This document shows positions 41,586 to 49,177 of a stretch of DNA of 64,000 nucleotides, piece after piece. A model generated the notes under the pieces. That model ran no database searches and was not told the origin of the DNA. It saw only the letters and a list, made by a program, of their open reading frames with translations. The translations under genes were made by a program, and so were the position numbers. Numbering within the stretch: position 1 is the stretch's first letter; each line of letters begins with the position of its first letter. Source of the stretch: Streptomyces gardneri (GTDB lineage: Bacteria; Actinomycetota; Actinomycetes; Streptomycetales; Streptomycetaceae); assembly GCF_006539185.1 (NCBI RefSeq), contig NZ_BJMN01000005.1, positions 62,001-126,000 on the forward strand, given 5' to 3'.

Positions 41586-43207
41586 GCCGCCTCCAGCCCG
41601 ACCCGCGGCGCCACGCCCCGGCCCGGCGCGTGCCGGGCGATGAGGTCCACGGCCTCAAGGGCCGATTCGACGGCCCCCTCGATCCACGCGGGCTCGGTCG
41701 CGCAGTGCTCCCCGGCGAAGAACATCCGGCGCTGCGGCCGCACGGCCCGCCGGCGCTGCTCCTCGCAGGCGGCGGGGTCCTGCCCCCAGCGGATGGTGCA
41801 GCCGCCCTCCGTCCACGGATGCTCGCCCCACGCGAGGCTCGCGACACCCCGCACCATCCCGCGGCGCAGCAGCTGCGGATGCATCCGGCCCAGCTCCTCG
41901 ACGACCGTCCGGTGCCGCAGGGGCGGCGGCATCCGGCCGAGGTGGTCGGCGTCCTCGCCGATCGTGTAGCTGGCGAGGAGGGCCGCGCCCTGGGCCGGAT
42001 CCGTGGCCCCCTCGGCGGCCGAGGGGGGATAGTACGTCTGCCGGATGCGGCCCCCGCTGAAGGAGGCGCCGCCCCGGATCCCCTCGCGCTCCCAGAACGG
42101 CTCGCGGCAGTGCACCGCGACCTTCGTCGCCGGGCAGTAGTCCACGTCCCGCACGACCGCGAGCTTGTCCTCGTCGAAGCCGGTCAGCGTGAGGCCCCGC
42201 AGCACGGAGAACGGCACGGTGCACAGCACGTAGTCGCAGCGCCGTACGGTCGCTCCCGGCCCGCCCCCGATCCGTACGAGGACGTGGTCGGCGGCCACCT
42301 CGAAGCCGGACACCCGCTGCCCGAACCAGATGGGACCGCGCACGCGGGCGGCGAGCCGCTGCACCAGCTGGTCCATGCCGCAGGCGAGCCGCACCAGTTC
42401 GGGACTGGTCTCGGTGAGGATGTCGTCGAGGAAGCTGTTCAGCCGGGTGCCGCAGCCGGCCCGGATCCCCGGATGGGCGGCGAACAGGCCGTGCACGTCT
42501 ATCCGGTCCTTGGCGCTGCCGAGGAGGTGCGGGGACACGTCGACCTCCTCGACGAGGTCGAGGAGGTTGCGGGCGAGATCGGCGCGCAGCCCGTCCCGCA
42601 GCCCCGGCGGGGCCACCGCGTCGACCACGGCCGCGAGCCACGCGCCGAACACCACGGTCTCCTCGCGGTGGTCGGCGCCCGGCAGCGAGGCGCGGACGTC
42701 GGCGATCAGCGCGTGGGGCGCGTCCCGCAGCCGGACATGGCCGGTGCTGGTCGCCAGGAAGGCGTTCTCCTCGGACAGGAGGGTCGTGAACGGGCGGACC
42801 TGGTCGGCGAGGCCGAGGTGCTCGACGTACCGCATCGTGCGGTGGTGCGCGGTCGGGATGCGCATCGCGCCGAGCTCCACGAACGGGGCGCCCTCGGACG
42901 CGCCGAACCGGTGCGTGTGGACGCGGCCGCCCAGCCGGCGACTGCCCTCGATGACCTCGACGCGGAACCCGAGCCGCTCCAGCTCGTACGCGGCGACCAG
43001 ACCGGCCATTCCCGCGCCCACGACGCTGACCGTGCTGTTGGCGCGGGTACGGCGGCGGGCGCGGGGCAGGAGCGTCGGCACATGGCCGGGCCGGGTGACG
43101 GCGGTGGGCCCCGCCACGGCCGCGGCGGTGGTCTGTGGTGCGGTGGCTCCCGGCACGGTGGCGGGCTGCGTCACGGCGGTGGCCTGCGTGACGGTTGCGG
43201 TCTGCAT
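41582..43207 (-). CDS. rebO: Flavin L-tryptophan oxidase, RebO/StaO/VioA-like
   Basis: This 541-residue flavin amine oxidase has VSVVGAGMAGLVAAYELE at about 60-77 and GGRVHTHRFG near 94. Conserved blocks follow: FVELGAMRIPTAHHRTMRYV, YVLCTVPFSVLRGL, and the C-terminal FAD block FAGEHCATEPAWIEGAVESA. LGAMRIP and the following substrate-site residues match L-amino acid oxidases of the VioA/RebO type, which make indole-3-pyruvate imine from tryptophan or chlorotryptophan. Coupling to the RebD-like gene (ATGA) supports that role. The first 55 residues are an unusual Thr/Ala/Val/Pro-rich extension (TVTQATAVTQPATVPG) not seen in RebO as I know it. The ATG at 43207 has a GGGGGAG site. Confidence 0.92.
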   Translation of the reverse strand: MQTATVTQATAVTQPATVPGATAPQTTAAAVAGPTAVTRPGHVPTLLPRARRRTRANSTVSVVGAGMAGLVAAYELERLGFRVEVIEGSRRLGGRVHTHRFGASEGAPFVELGAMRIPTAHHRTMRYVEHLGLADQVRPFTTLLSEENAFLATSTGHVRLRDAPHALIADVRASLPGADHREETVVFGAWLAAVVDAVAPPGLRDGLRADLARNLLDLVEEVDVSPHLLGSAKDRIDVHGLFAAHPGIRAGCGTRLNSFLDDILTETSPELVRLACGMDQLVQRLAARVRGPIWFGQRVSGFEVAADHVLVRIGGGPGATVRRCDYVLCTVPFSVLRGLTLTGFDEDKLAVVRDVDYCPATKVAVHCREPFWEREGIRGGASFSGGRIRQTYYPPSAAEGATDPAQGAALLASYTIGEDADHLGRMPPPLRHRTVVEELGRMHPQLLRRGMVRGVASLAWGEHPWTEGGCTIRWGQDPAACEEQRRRAVRPQRRMFFAGEHCATEPAWIEGAVESALEAVDLIARHAPGRGVAPRVGLEAA

Positions 43208-43239
43208 GTCGGTCCGACTCCCCCTCGAATCACTGCGGA

Positions 43240-44868
43240 TCAATGCGGACGGTGCGGCGGGTGCTCCTGGGCACGCCGGACGGGTGTCCGGCCCTCGGCG
43301 GCGAGCGCCACGAGGTAGGAGCGGAGCAGAGCGGGACGGGCCAGCGGGGCGACCAGGCCGACGTATCCGTCGGGCCGGACGAGCCGCAGGTCGTCGGGGT
43401 GGCCGAGGCGCCGGGCCTCGGCGGTGTCCCAGGGCGTCACCGGGAGGACGCGGACCGGGGCCGGCAAGCCCTCGCAGGCCTGCCGCAGGGCGTCGAGCAC
43501 CCCCGCGCCGGCCCGAGCGGCGTGCAGGACCAGCGTCCACCGCTCGTACCCGAGCAGGGTGTGCAGCCGGACGGCCGCGGCGCCTTGGATGCCGGCATCG
43601 GCGGTGAGCGCGACGTCCGGCATCCGGTCGCCCGCGCGCGGACCGGCGCGGTATCGGCGGCCGGGCCGGTGCCGGGACAGCGCGCTGTCCCGGTGGCTCC
43701 GGCTCAGGTCGCTCAGTCGCAGGTCCAATCGGCGCTGGAAGCCGCGCCGGGCGAGGGCCGCGGGCACGGTGGCCGTGAACGCCCGGAAACCGAGCGGCGG
43801 GAGCGGCAGCTCCATGAAGTTGAACCGCATCTCGCGGATGTACCGCACGGCCAGGAGCCGCTGTTCGTCGCTGTACGTGTCGAGGAGCGACTCGCCCGCC
43901 TGCCCGTGGTGCACGGCGGCCAGCTTCCAGGCGAGGTTGTGGGCGCCGAGGATGCCGACGTTCATGCCGTGGCCGCCGACCGGCGCCCAGGCGTGCGCCG
44001 CGTCCCCGGCGAGCAGCCCGCGCCCCGAGCGGAGCCGAGCGGCGACCCGGTCGCTGAAGCGGGCCCGGTTGAGCCAGAGATGATCGGTGGCCTCCAGGCG
44101 CAGACCGGGCATCAGGGCGGTCTCCGCGACCAGGTCACGGAGTTCGCCGATGGTGGGGGCGGCGGTCAGCGTGGGGTCGGGGTCGTCGCGGAAGCAGAAG
44201 AAGCGGAAACCCCCGCCGGGCAGCGGGAAGACGAGCAGGGAGCGGTGCGGAGCCAGGAAGATGTGACCCCGGCCCGGCTCTTCGCCCAGCCGCCAGGTCG
44301 GGTGGGCGTTGCCCTGGACGACCTGGAGGCCCGTGCGACGGCGCCCCTCGAAGGCGATGCCCAGCCGGTCCCTGACCACACTGGCGGTGCCCTCGCAGCC
44401 GACGATCCACGGGGCGACCGCGGACTCCACCGTGCCGTTCTCGTGCCGCAGGGTGAACTCGGCCCGGTCGTCGTGGACCTTGACGTCCGTCAGCTCCGTG
44501 TTCCACTCGACCCGGGTGCCGAGCCGGGCCAGCTCCTCCGAGAGGAGGCGCTCGATGTCGTGCTGCTCGATGTTGAGGGGCCGGGCGTGGGCCGACCGTG
44601 CCCAGCCGGTGGTGAGTTCGCCGAGGGCCCGGTCGCGGGCGTGGACGGTCACCGCCTCCAGTTCCACCCCGCGGTGCCGGAGCGTCTCGCCGACGCCCAG
44701 GGCGTCGAGCGCCTCCCTGGCCCGCGCCCACAGCACCAGCGCCCGTGCCTCGCGCTTGGTCGCGGGCGCCTTGTCGACGATCCGGACACGGACCCCGAGG
44801 CGGCGCAGGCCGATGGCCAGGGTCAGGCCGACCGGGCCCGCCCCGACCACGCACACGTCCACGTCCAC
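43240..44868 (-). CDS. Extra class-A FAD monooxygenase of the bisindole cluster
   Basis: This protein is 542 residues from the GTG at 44868, chosen because AAGGAG lies 8 nt upstream and the GAGPVG motif then falls at residues 9-14. It has GCEGTASVVRDRLG (ADP-site DG-type motif, here EG) and GDAAHAWAPVGGHGMNVG. A C-terminal thioredoxin-like fold runs to the end (LLGYERWTLVLH, LVRPDGYVGLVAP). It resembles aromatic hydroxylases and, by context, the additional flavin oxygenases of indolotryptoline clusters, though I cannot confirm that branch. It is first in the operon, 32 nt before the RebO-like gene. It probably hydroxylates or epoxidises the indolocarbazole product or an early indole intermediate. 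Confidence 0.85.
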   Translation of the reverse strand: MDVDVCVVGAGPVGLTLAIGLRRLGVRVRIVDKAPATKREARALVLWARAREALDALGVGETLRHRGVELEAVTVHARDRALGELTTGWARSAHARPLNIEQHDIERLLSEELARLGTRVEWNTELTDVKVHDDRAEFTLRHENGTVESAVAPWIVGCEGTASVVRDRLGIAFEGRRRTGLQVVQGNAHPTWRLGEEPGRGHIFLAPHRSLLVFPLPGGGFRFFCFRDDPDPTLTAAPTIGELRDLVAETALMPGLRLEATDHLWLNRARFSDRVAARLRSGRGLLAGDAAHAWAPVGGHGMNVGILGAHNLAWKLAAVHHGQAGESLLDTYSDEQRLLAVRYIREMRFNFMELPLPPLGFRAFTATVPAALARRGFQRRLDLRLSDLSRSHRDSALSRHRPGRRYRAGPRAGDRMPDVALTADAGIQGAAAVRLHTLLGYERWTLVLHAARAGAGVLDALRQACEGLPAPVRVLPVTPWDTAEARRLGHPDDLRLVRPDGYVGLVAPLARPALLRSYLVALAAEGRTPVRRAQEHPPHRPH

Positions 44869-45283
44869 GTCGCCGGCTCCTTCGCCTGTGCCCAACCGGG
44901 CCACCCCCCGCTCTCCGTTCGCCGTTCCCGGTGTTCAGAGTGCTTGCGGAAGATCACCTTCAACAGGGCGTGCAGAGGGGCGCTGGGATCAGTGCCACCA
45001 GGGAAGATGACTACCTGTGCATCATTCGGTCCGTTTGAGTGACGATGGGTGGAATCAAGCCGCCCGCGATGATCCATCGCCGTGGGCGGTCCGCGCGGAG
45101 CCACGGCTCCCTGGCCGGATCAAGCCCTTCGAACTCCACTCAACGGCAGCCGAGTTGACAGAGAAACGCCATGCCGAGCGGGAACGAATCGCGTGGCCCG
45201 CTCTCCCTCGGTGGACGCGCGTGGCAAGTTCTGGACAGCCGAAACGGGAACTCTCCCCACCGGCATCGGCCGGCCGGTGTCCG
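44869..45283 (-). promoter_or_regulatory. Presumed promoter region of the bisindole operon
   Basis: This 415-bp non-coding gap separates the MocR gene stop from the operon's first start. It is noticeably less GC-rich near 44930-45060. A hairpin CACCGGC/GCCGGTG (45258-45279) lies 4 nt after the MocR stop and probably ends that transcript, so the operon should have its own promoter here. I found no pair matching the vegetative consensus with correct spacing, so an activator-dependent promoter is possible. Confidence 0.4.
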
Positions 45284-46738
45284 TCAGCCCGCCGCCGCGC
45301 GCCGCGCGCACTCCAGGAGAGTGGGCAGGGCCGCCTCCAAGGCCGCCGTCCCGTGGGCGTACGGCAGTCTGAGCCGGTCCCGGAAGCCGTCCACCGGGGA
45401 GAAGGCCGACCCCGGGACGACCGAGACCCCACGGCGCCGCGCCAGCTGCGCGAGGGTCTCGGTGTCGGTGCCCGGCACGCGTACCCAGAGGGCGGCGCCG
45501 CCCGCCGGCCGGGTCCACTCCCAGTGCGGAGCCCCGGAGCGCAGCAGCGCCTCGGCCGTGTCCCGGTGGGCCCGCAGCTCTGCCCTGCGCCGGGCCCGCG
45601 CCTCGGGCAGCCGGTCGAGCAGCCGGACGGCCACGAGCTGGTCCACGACCGAGCACGACAGGTCGACCGACGTCTTGATCTTCGCGAGCCGGGCCACCAC
45701 CTGGGGGGAGGAGCGCACCCAACCCACCCGCAGACCGCCCCAGAAGAGCTTCGACAGCGTGCCCACGGTCACCGCCGACGCCATGGGAAGCCCCGCGACC
45801 AGCGGCCCCGGAGCACCGGACGCCCCCTCCCCGAGGGCGAGTTCGGCGCAGGCCGTGTCCTCGACCGTGAACAGCTCCAGGTCCTCCAGGACCCGCCGCC
45901 ACTCCCGGCGCGCCGCGCCGTCCAGCGTCCGGCCCGTCGGGTTGTGCACGGTCGGCTGGAGGTACACCAGCCGGGGCCTGCCGTGGGCGCTCAGCCGCCG
46001 CACCGCCGCCGCGCCGGAGCCCTCGCCCCCGCCGGCGCCGTCCGAACCGACCGGCACCAGCCGGGCGCCCCGTGCCCGCAGCGCCTCCAGGGCGCCCCGG
46101 TAGGTCGGGTCCTCCACGACCACCGTGTCGCCCGGCTCCACCAGCGCCTGCGCCACCAGCCACACCGCCTGCTGCGAGCCCGCCGTCACCAGGATCTGCC
46201 CGGCCTCCGTGGGCACGCCCGCGGCCCGGTAGTACGCGGCGATGCCCTCCCGCAACGCCGGGATGCCGTACGGGTGGTAGCCGTCGGCCACCAGCAGCCC
46301 GCCGAGGTCGCCGGAGGTCAGCGCCCCCACCGCCTCGCCGACCGCGTCGAGTCCCGGGAGCGCCCCGCTCGACAGGTCCGCGACACCCGCCGTCCCCGTA
46401 CCCGCGCGGGCGTCGAAGCTCACGAGCCGGCCCTCGGTGACGTACCGGTCGAGCGCCCCCGAGGCCCGCAGCCGCGAGCCGCTGCCGCGCACGCTCTCCA
46501 GCCACCCCTCCGTCTCCAGGAGGCCGTAGGCGGAGGTGACCGTGGACCGGCTGACGCCCAGGACCAGCGCCAGTTCGCGCTGCGAGGGCAGCACGCTCCC
46601 CGCCGGTACGTCGCCGCGCTCGGCCAGCTCCCGCAGCGCGTCCGCCAGTCGGCGCGGGAGAGGCCCGGGCCCCTCCGAGGACCAGCCGGTGAGGAGACGG
46701 GACAAACGGGTCGAAGCAATCCTGGCCATGGCTCCCAT
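45284..46738 (-). CDS. MocR/PdxR-family regulator (GntR HTH fused to aminotransferase domain)
   Basis: This 484-residue protein has an N-terminal GntR-type winged helix (about residues 20-85: LPRRLADALRELAERGD, LPSQRELALVLGVSRSTVTS). A fold-type I aminotransferase domain follows, with QILVTAGSQQAVWLVAQAL and the PLP lysine in VGTLSKLFWGGLRVGW near residue 350. MocR proteins sense PLP or PLP-amino acid adducts. It is divergent from the Tm-1-like/PEP-hydrolase-like pair (126-bp gap), the usual relation to a target operon. It is also directly upstream of the bisindole operon on the same strand, so a role there cannot be excluded. The ATG at 46738 is preferred; 46729 is possible. Confidence 0.9.
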   Translation of the reverse strand: MGAMARIASTRLSRLLTGWSSEGPGPLPRRLADALRELAERGDVPAGSVLPSQRELALVLGVSRSTVTSAYGLLETEGWLESVRGSGSRLRASGALDRYVTEGRLVSFDARAGTGTAGVADLSSGALPGLDAVGEAVGALTSGDLGGLLVADGYHPYGIPALREGIAAYYRAAGVPTEAGQILVTAGSQQAVWLVAQALVEPGDTVVVEDPTYRGALEALRARGARLVPVGSDGAGGGEGSGAAAVRRLSAHGRPRLVYLQPTVHNPTGRTLDGAARREWRRVLEDLELFTVEDTACAELALGEGASGAPGPLVAGLPMASAVTVGTLSKLFWGGLRVGWVRSSPQVVARLAKIKTSVDLSCSVVDQLVAVRLLDRLPEARARRRAELRAHRDTAEALLRSGAPHWEWTRPAGGAALWVRVPGTDTETLAQLARRRGVSVVPGSAFSPVDGFRDRLRLPYAHGTAALEAALPTLLECARRAAAG

Positions 46739-46864
46739 AGTGCGCCACGACGCAGGCCAATTCGCCCGGAGTGGTCGTTGTCGCCGCAGGTCGCGCGACG
46801 GAGGATCGACGAGAACGGGACCGGACCGCGGTACCTGACGCGGGGCCGGGAGAAGGGTGTGGGC

Positions 46865-48115
46865 ATGGCGACCGTCGTGCTGGTCGGGACGCTGGACACG
46901 AAGGGGGAGGAGTACGCCTGGCTCCGGGAGCGGCTCAGGGAGTACGGCAGCGACGTCCTCCTCGTCGACACCGGCGTCCTTCCGCCACCCGCGCACGCGC
47001 CCGTGCCCGACGTCCCCGCCGACGTCGTCGCGCGCGCCGCCGGCCACGACCTGGCCAGGCTGCGGACCGAGGGGGACCGGGGCGCCGCCGTCGCCGCGAT
47101 GGCGCAGGGCCTCTCCCGCGTCGTCCTCGACCTCTACCGCAAGGGGAAGCTGCACGCCGTGCTCGCCGCGGCCGGCAGCGGCGGTTCCACGATCGCCGCC
47201 CAGGCGATGCGGGCCCTGCCCATCGGCGTACCGAAGGTGCTGGTCAGCACCATGGCGGGCGGGGACGTCTCCCCGTACGTCGACAGCAGCGACCTCACCA
47301 TGATGTACAGCGTCGTCGACATCTCCGGCCTCAACACCGTCTCCCGCCAGGTCCTCGGCAACGCCGCGGCGGCCGCCGCCGGGATGGCCCGCCGCCACGA
47401 GCGGAACCACGACGAGCAGGCCGGCCGGGGGCGCCCGGTCGTCGCGGCGACCATGTTCGGAGTGACCACCCCCGCCGTCGACGCGGCCCGCGCCCGGCTC
47501 GCCGAACTGGGCTACGAGGTCCTCGTCTTCCACGCCACCGGCGCGGGCGGCCGGGCCGTCGAGAAGCTCGCGAGGGACGGCGTCCTCGACGGCGTACTGG
47601 ACCTGACGACGACCGAACTCGCCGACGAGCTGGTCGGCGGCGTGCTCAGCGCGGGCCCCGCCCGGCTCACCGCCGCCGGAGCCATGGGCATCCCACAGGT
47701 CGTCGCCCCCGGCGCCCTCGACATGGTCAACTTCGGCCCGTCCGCGACCGTGCCGGAACAGTTCACCGGGCGCCGGCTGCTCATCCACAACGCGACCGTG
47801 ACCCTCATGCGCACCACCGCCGGCGAGATGGCCGAGCTCGGCACCACGATGGGCCGCAAGCTCCGCGCCGCACGAGGCCCCGCCGAGGTCTTCTGGCCCC
47901 TGCGCGGCATCTCCGCCGTGGACACGACCGGCGGCCCCTTCGACGACCCCGAGGCCGACCGTGCCGGTCTCGACGCCCTGCGCGCGGCCGTCCGGGGCGG
48001 CGAGGTCCGCGTCCACGAGCTCGACGCGCACGTCAACGACGCCTCCTTCGCGGTCGCGATGGCCGACCGCCTCCACCGGCTCATCGCCGACGGCACCCGC
48101 GGACCGGGCCACTGA
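46865..48115 (+). CDS. Tm-1-like/UPF0261 family protein
   Basis: This 416-residue protein begins [20 protein letters not shown], the UPF0261 opening strand with its TLDTKG motif. It contains [42 protein letters not shown] and [18 protein letters not shown], and ends with [18 protein letters not shown]. The family is related to the N-terminal domain of tomato Tm-1, which binds ATP and a viral helicase; the bacterial activity is unknown. In bacteria it is commonly paired with, or fused to, the TIM-barrel protein encoded next. MocR lies divergently. The stop lies inside a 36-bp tandem repeat. Confidence 0.88.
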   Translation: MATVVLVGTLDTKGEEYAWLRERLREYGSDVLLVDTGVLPPPAHAPVPDVPADVVARAAGHDLARLRTEGDRGAAVAAMAQGLSRVVLDLYRKGKLHAVLAAAGSGGSTIAAQAMRALPIGVPKVLVSTMAGGDVSPYVDSSDLTMMYSVVDISGLNTVSRQVLGNAAAAAAGMARRHERNHDEQAGRGRPVVAATMFGVTTPAVDAARARLAELGYEVLVFHATGAGGRAVEKLARDGVLDGVLDLTTTELADELVGGVLSAGPARLTAAGAMGIPQVVAPGALDMVNFGPSATVPEQFTGRRLLIHNATVTLMRTTAGEMAELGTTMGRKLRAARGPAEVFWPLRGISAVDTTGGPFDDPEADRAGLDALRAAVRGGEVRVHELDAHVNDASFAVAMADRLHRLIADGTRGPGH

Positions 48116-48173
48116 CCGGCCCGCTGACGGAGCCGCCGACCGGGCCACTGAACGGCCCGGTGACCGAGCCGCC
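48102..48173 (+). repeat. 36-bp tandem duplication spanning a stop codon
   Basis: Two 36-bp units (48102-48137 and 48138-48173) differ at three positions, and a third partial unit (GACCGG) follows. The stop TGA of the Tm-1-like gene (48113-48115) lies in unit 1. The duplication lengthens the spacer to the next gene (48207) and suggests recent slippage. Confidence 0.75.
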
Positions 48174-48206
48174 GACCGGACACCCACCCTTCGAGGAGTC
48201 ACGACC

Positions 48207-49049
48207 GTGAACACCCGATCCACCGTCAGCCGCCAGGACGTCCTCGCCCGGCTGCGCGCCCAGGTCTCCGCCGGCCGGCCGATCGTCGGCGCCGGGGCGG
48301 GCACCGGTCTCTCCGCCAAGTGCGCCGAGGCCGGCGGGGTCGACCTGCTGATCATCTACAACTCGGGCCGCTACCGGATGGCGGGCCGAGGTTCGCTCGC
48401 CGGACTCCTGCCGTACGGGGACGCCAACGCGATCGTCCAGGACATGGCCCGCGAGGTGCTGCCCGTGGTCCGCGAGACGCCCGTCCTCGCCGGGGTCTGC
48501 GGCACCGACCCGTTCCGCCGCATGGACCTCTTCCTGGACGAGCTGAAGGCCATGGGCTTCGCGGGCGTGCAGAACTTCCCCACGGTCGGCCTCTACGACG
48601 GCACCTTCCGCGTCAACCTGGAGGAGACCGGCATGGGGTACGGCCTGGAGGTCGACATGGTCCGGGCCGCCCACGAGCGGGACCTGCTCACCGCCCCGTA
48701 CGTCTTCGACCCGGAGCAGGCCGCCGACATGGCGGCGGCGGGCGCCGACGTCCTCGTACCCCACGTCGGGCTCACCACCAAGGGCGCCATCGGCGCGGGC
48801 ACGGCCATGACCCTCGACCAGGCCGCGGCGGCGGTCCAGGAGATGCACGACGCGGCCAGACGAGTGAACCCCGACATCCTCGTCCTCTGCCACGGCGGCC
48901 CCATCGCGGAGCCGGAGGACGCGCGGTACGTCCTGGAGCACACCACCGGCGTCGTCGGCTTCTTCGGGGCCTCGTCGATCGAGCGGCTGCCCACGGAGCG
49001 GGCCGTCACGGAGCAGACCCGCGCCTTCAAATCCCTCGCCCTCGGCTGA
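48207..49049 (+). CDS. TIM-barrel PEP-hydrolase-like protein, partner of the Tm-1-like protein
   Basis: This protein is 280 residues from a GTG at 48207 with GAGGAG upstream. The barrel signatures are [72 protein letters not shown] and [14 protein letters not shown]. This matches the phosphoenolpyruvate-hydrolase-like family found with UPF0261 proteins. The reaction is unproven; the fold is close to PEP mutase/isocitrate lyase enzymes. It follows the Tm-1-like gene by 91 nt, which includes the duplicated 36-bp sequence. The two proteins probably act in one unknown step controlled by MocR. Confidence 0.88.
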   Translation: MNTRSTVSRQDVLARLRAQVSAGRPIVGAGAGTGLSAKCAEAGGVDLLIIYNSGRYRMAGRGSLAGLLPYGDANAIVQDMAREVLPVVRETPVLAGVCGTDPFRRMDLFLDELKAMGFAGVQNFPTVGLYDGTFRVNLEETGMGYGLEVDMVRAAHERDLLTAPYVFDPEQAADMAAAGADVLVPHVGLTTKGAIGAGTAMTLDQAAAAVQEMHDAARRVNPDILVLCHGGPIAEPEDARYVLEHTTGVVGFFGASSIERLPTERAVTEQTRAFKSLALG

Positions 49050-49177
49050 CGACCACCACTCGGGGCCTCCGGCCGACGGGCCTGTCGGTGACGTGCCGTA
49101 CAACTGAGAGCGGGGAAGAAGCACGACCGCACGGCGGCACGACCGTACGACGGCGTGACCGCACGAGGGGACTGTAC

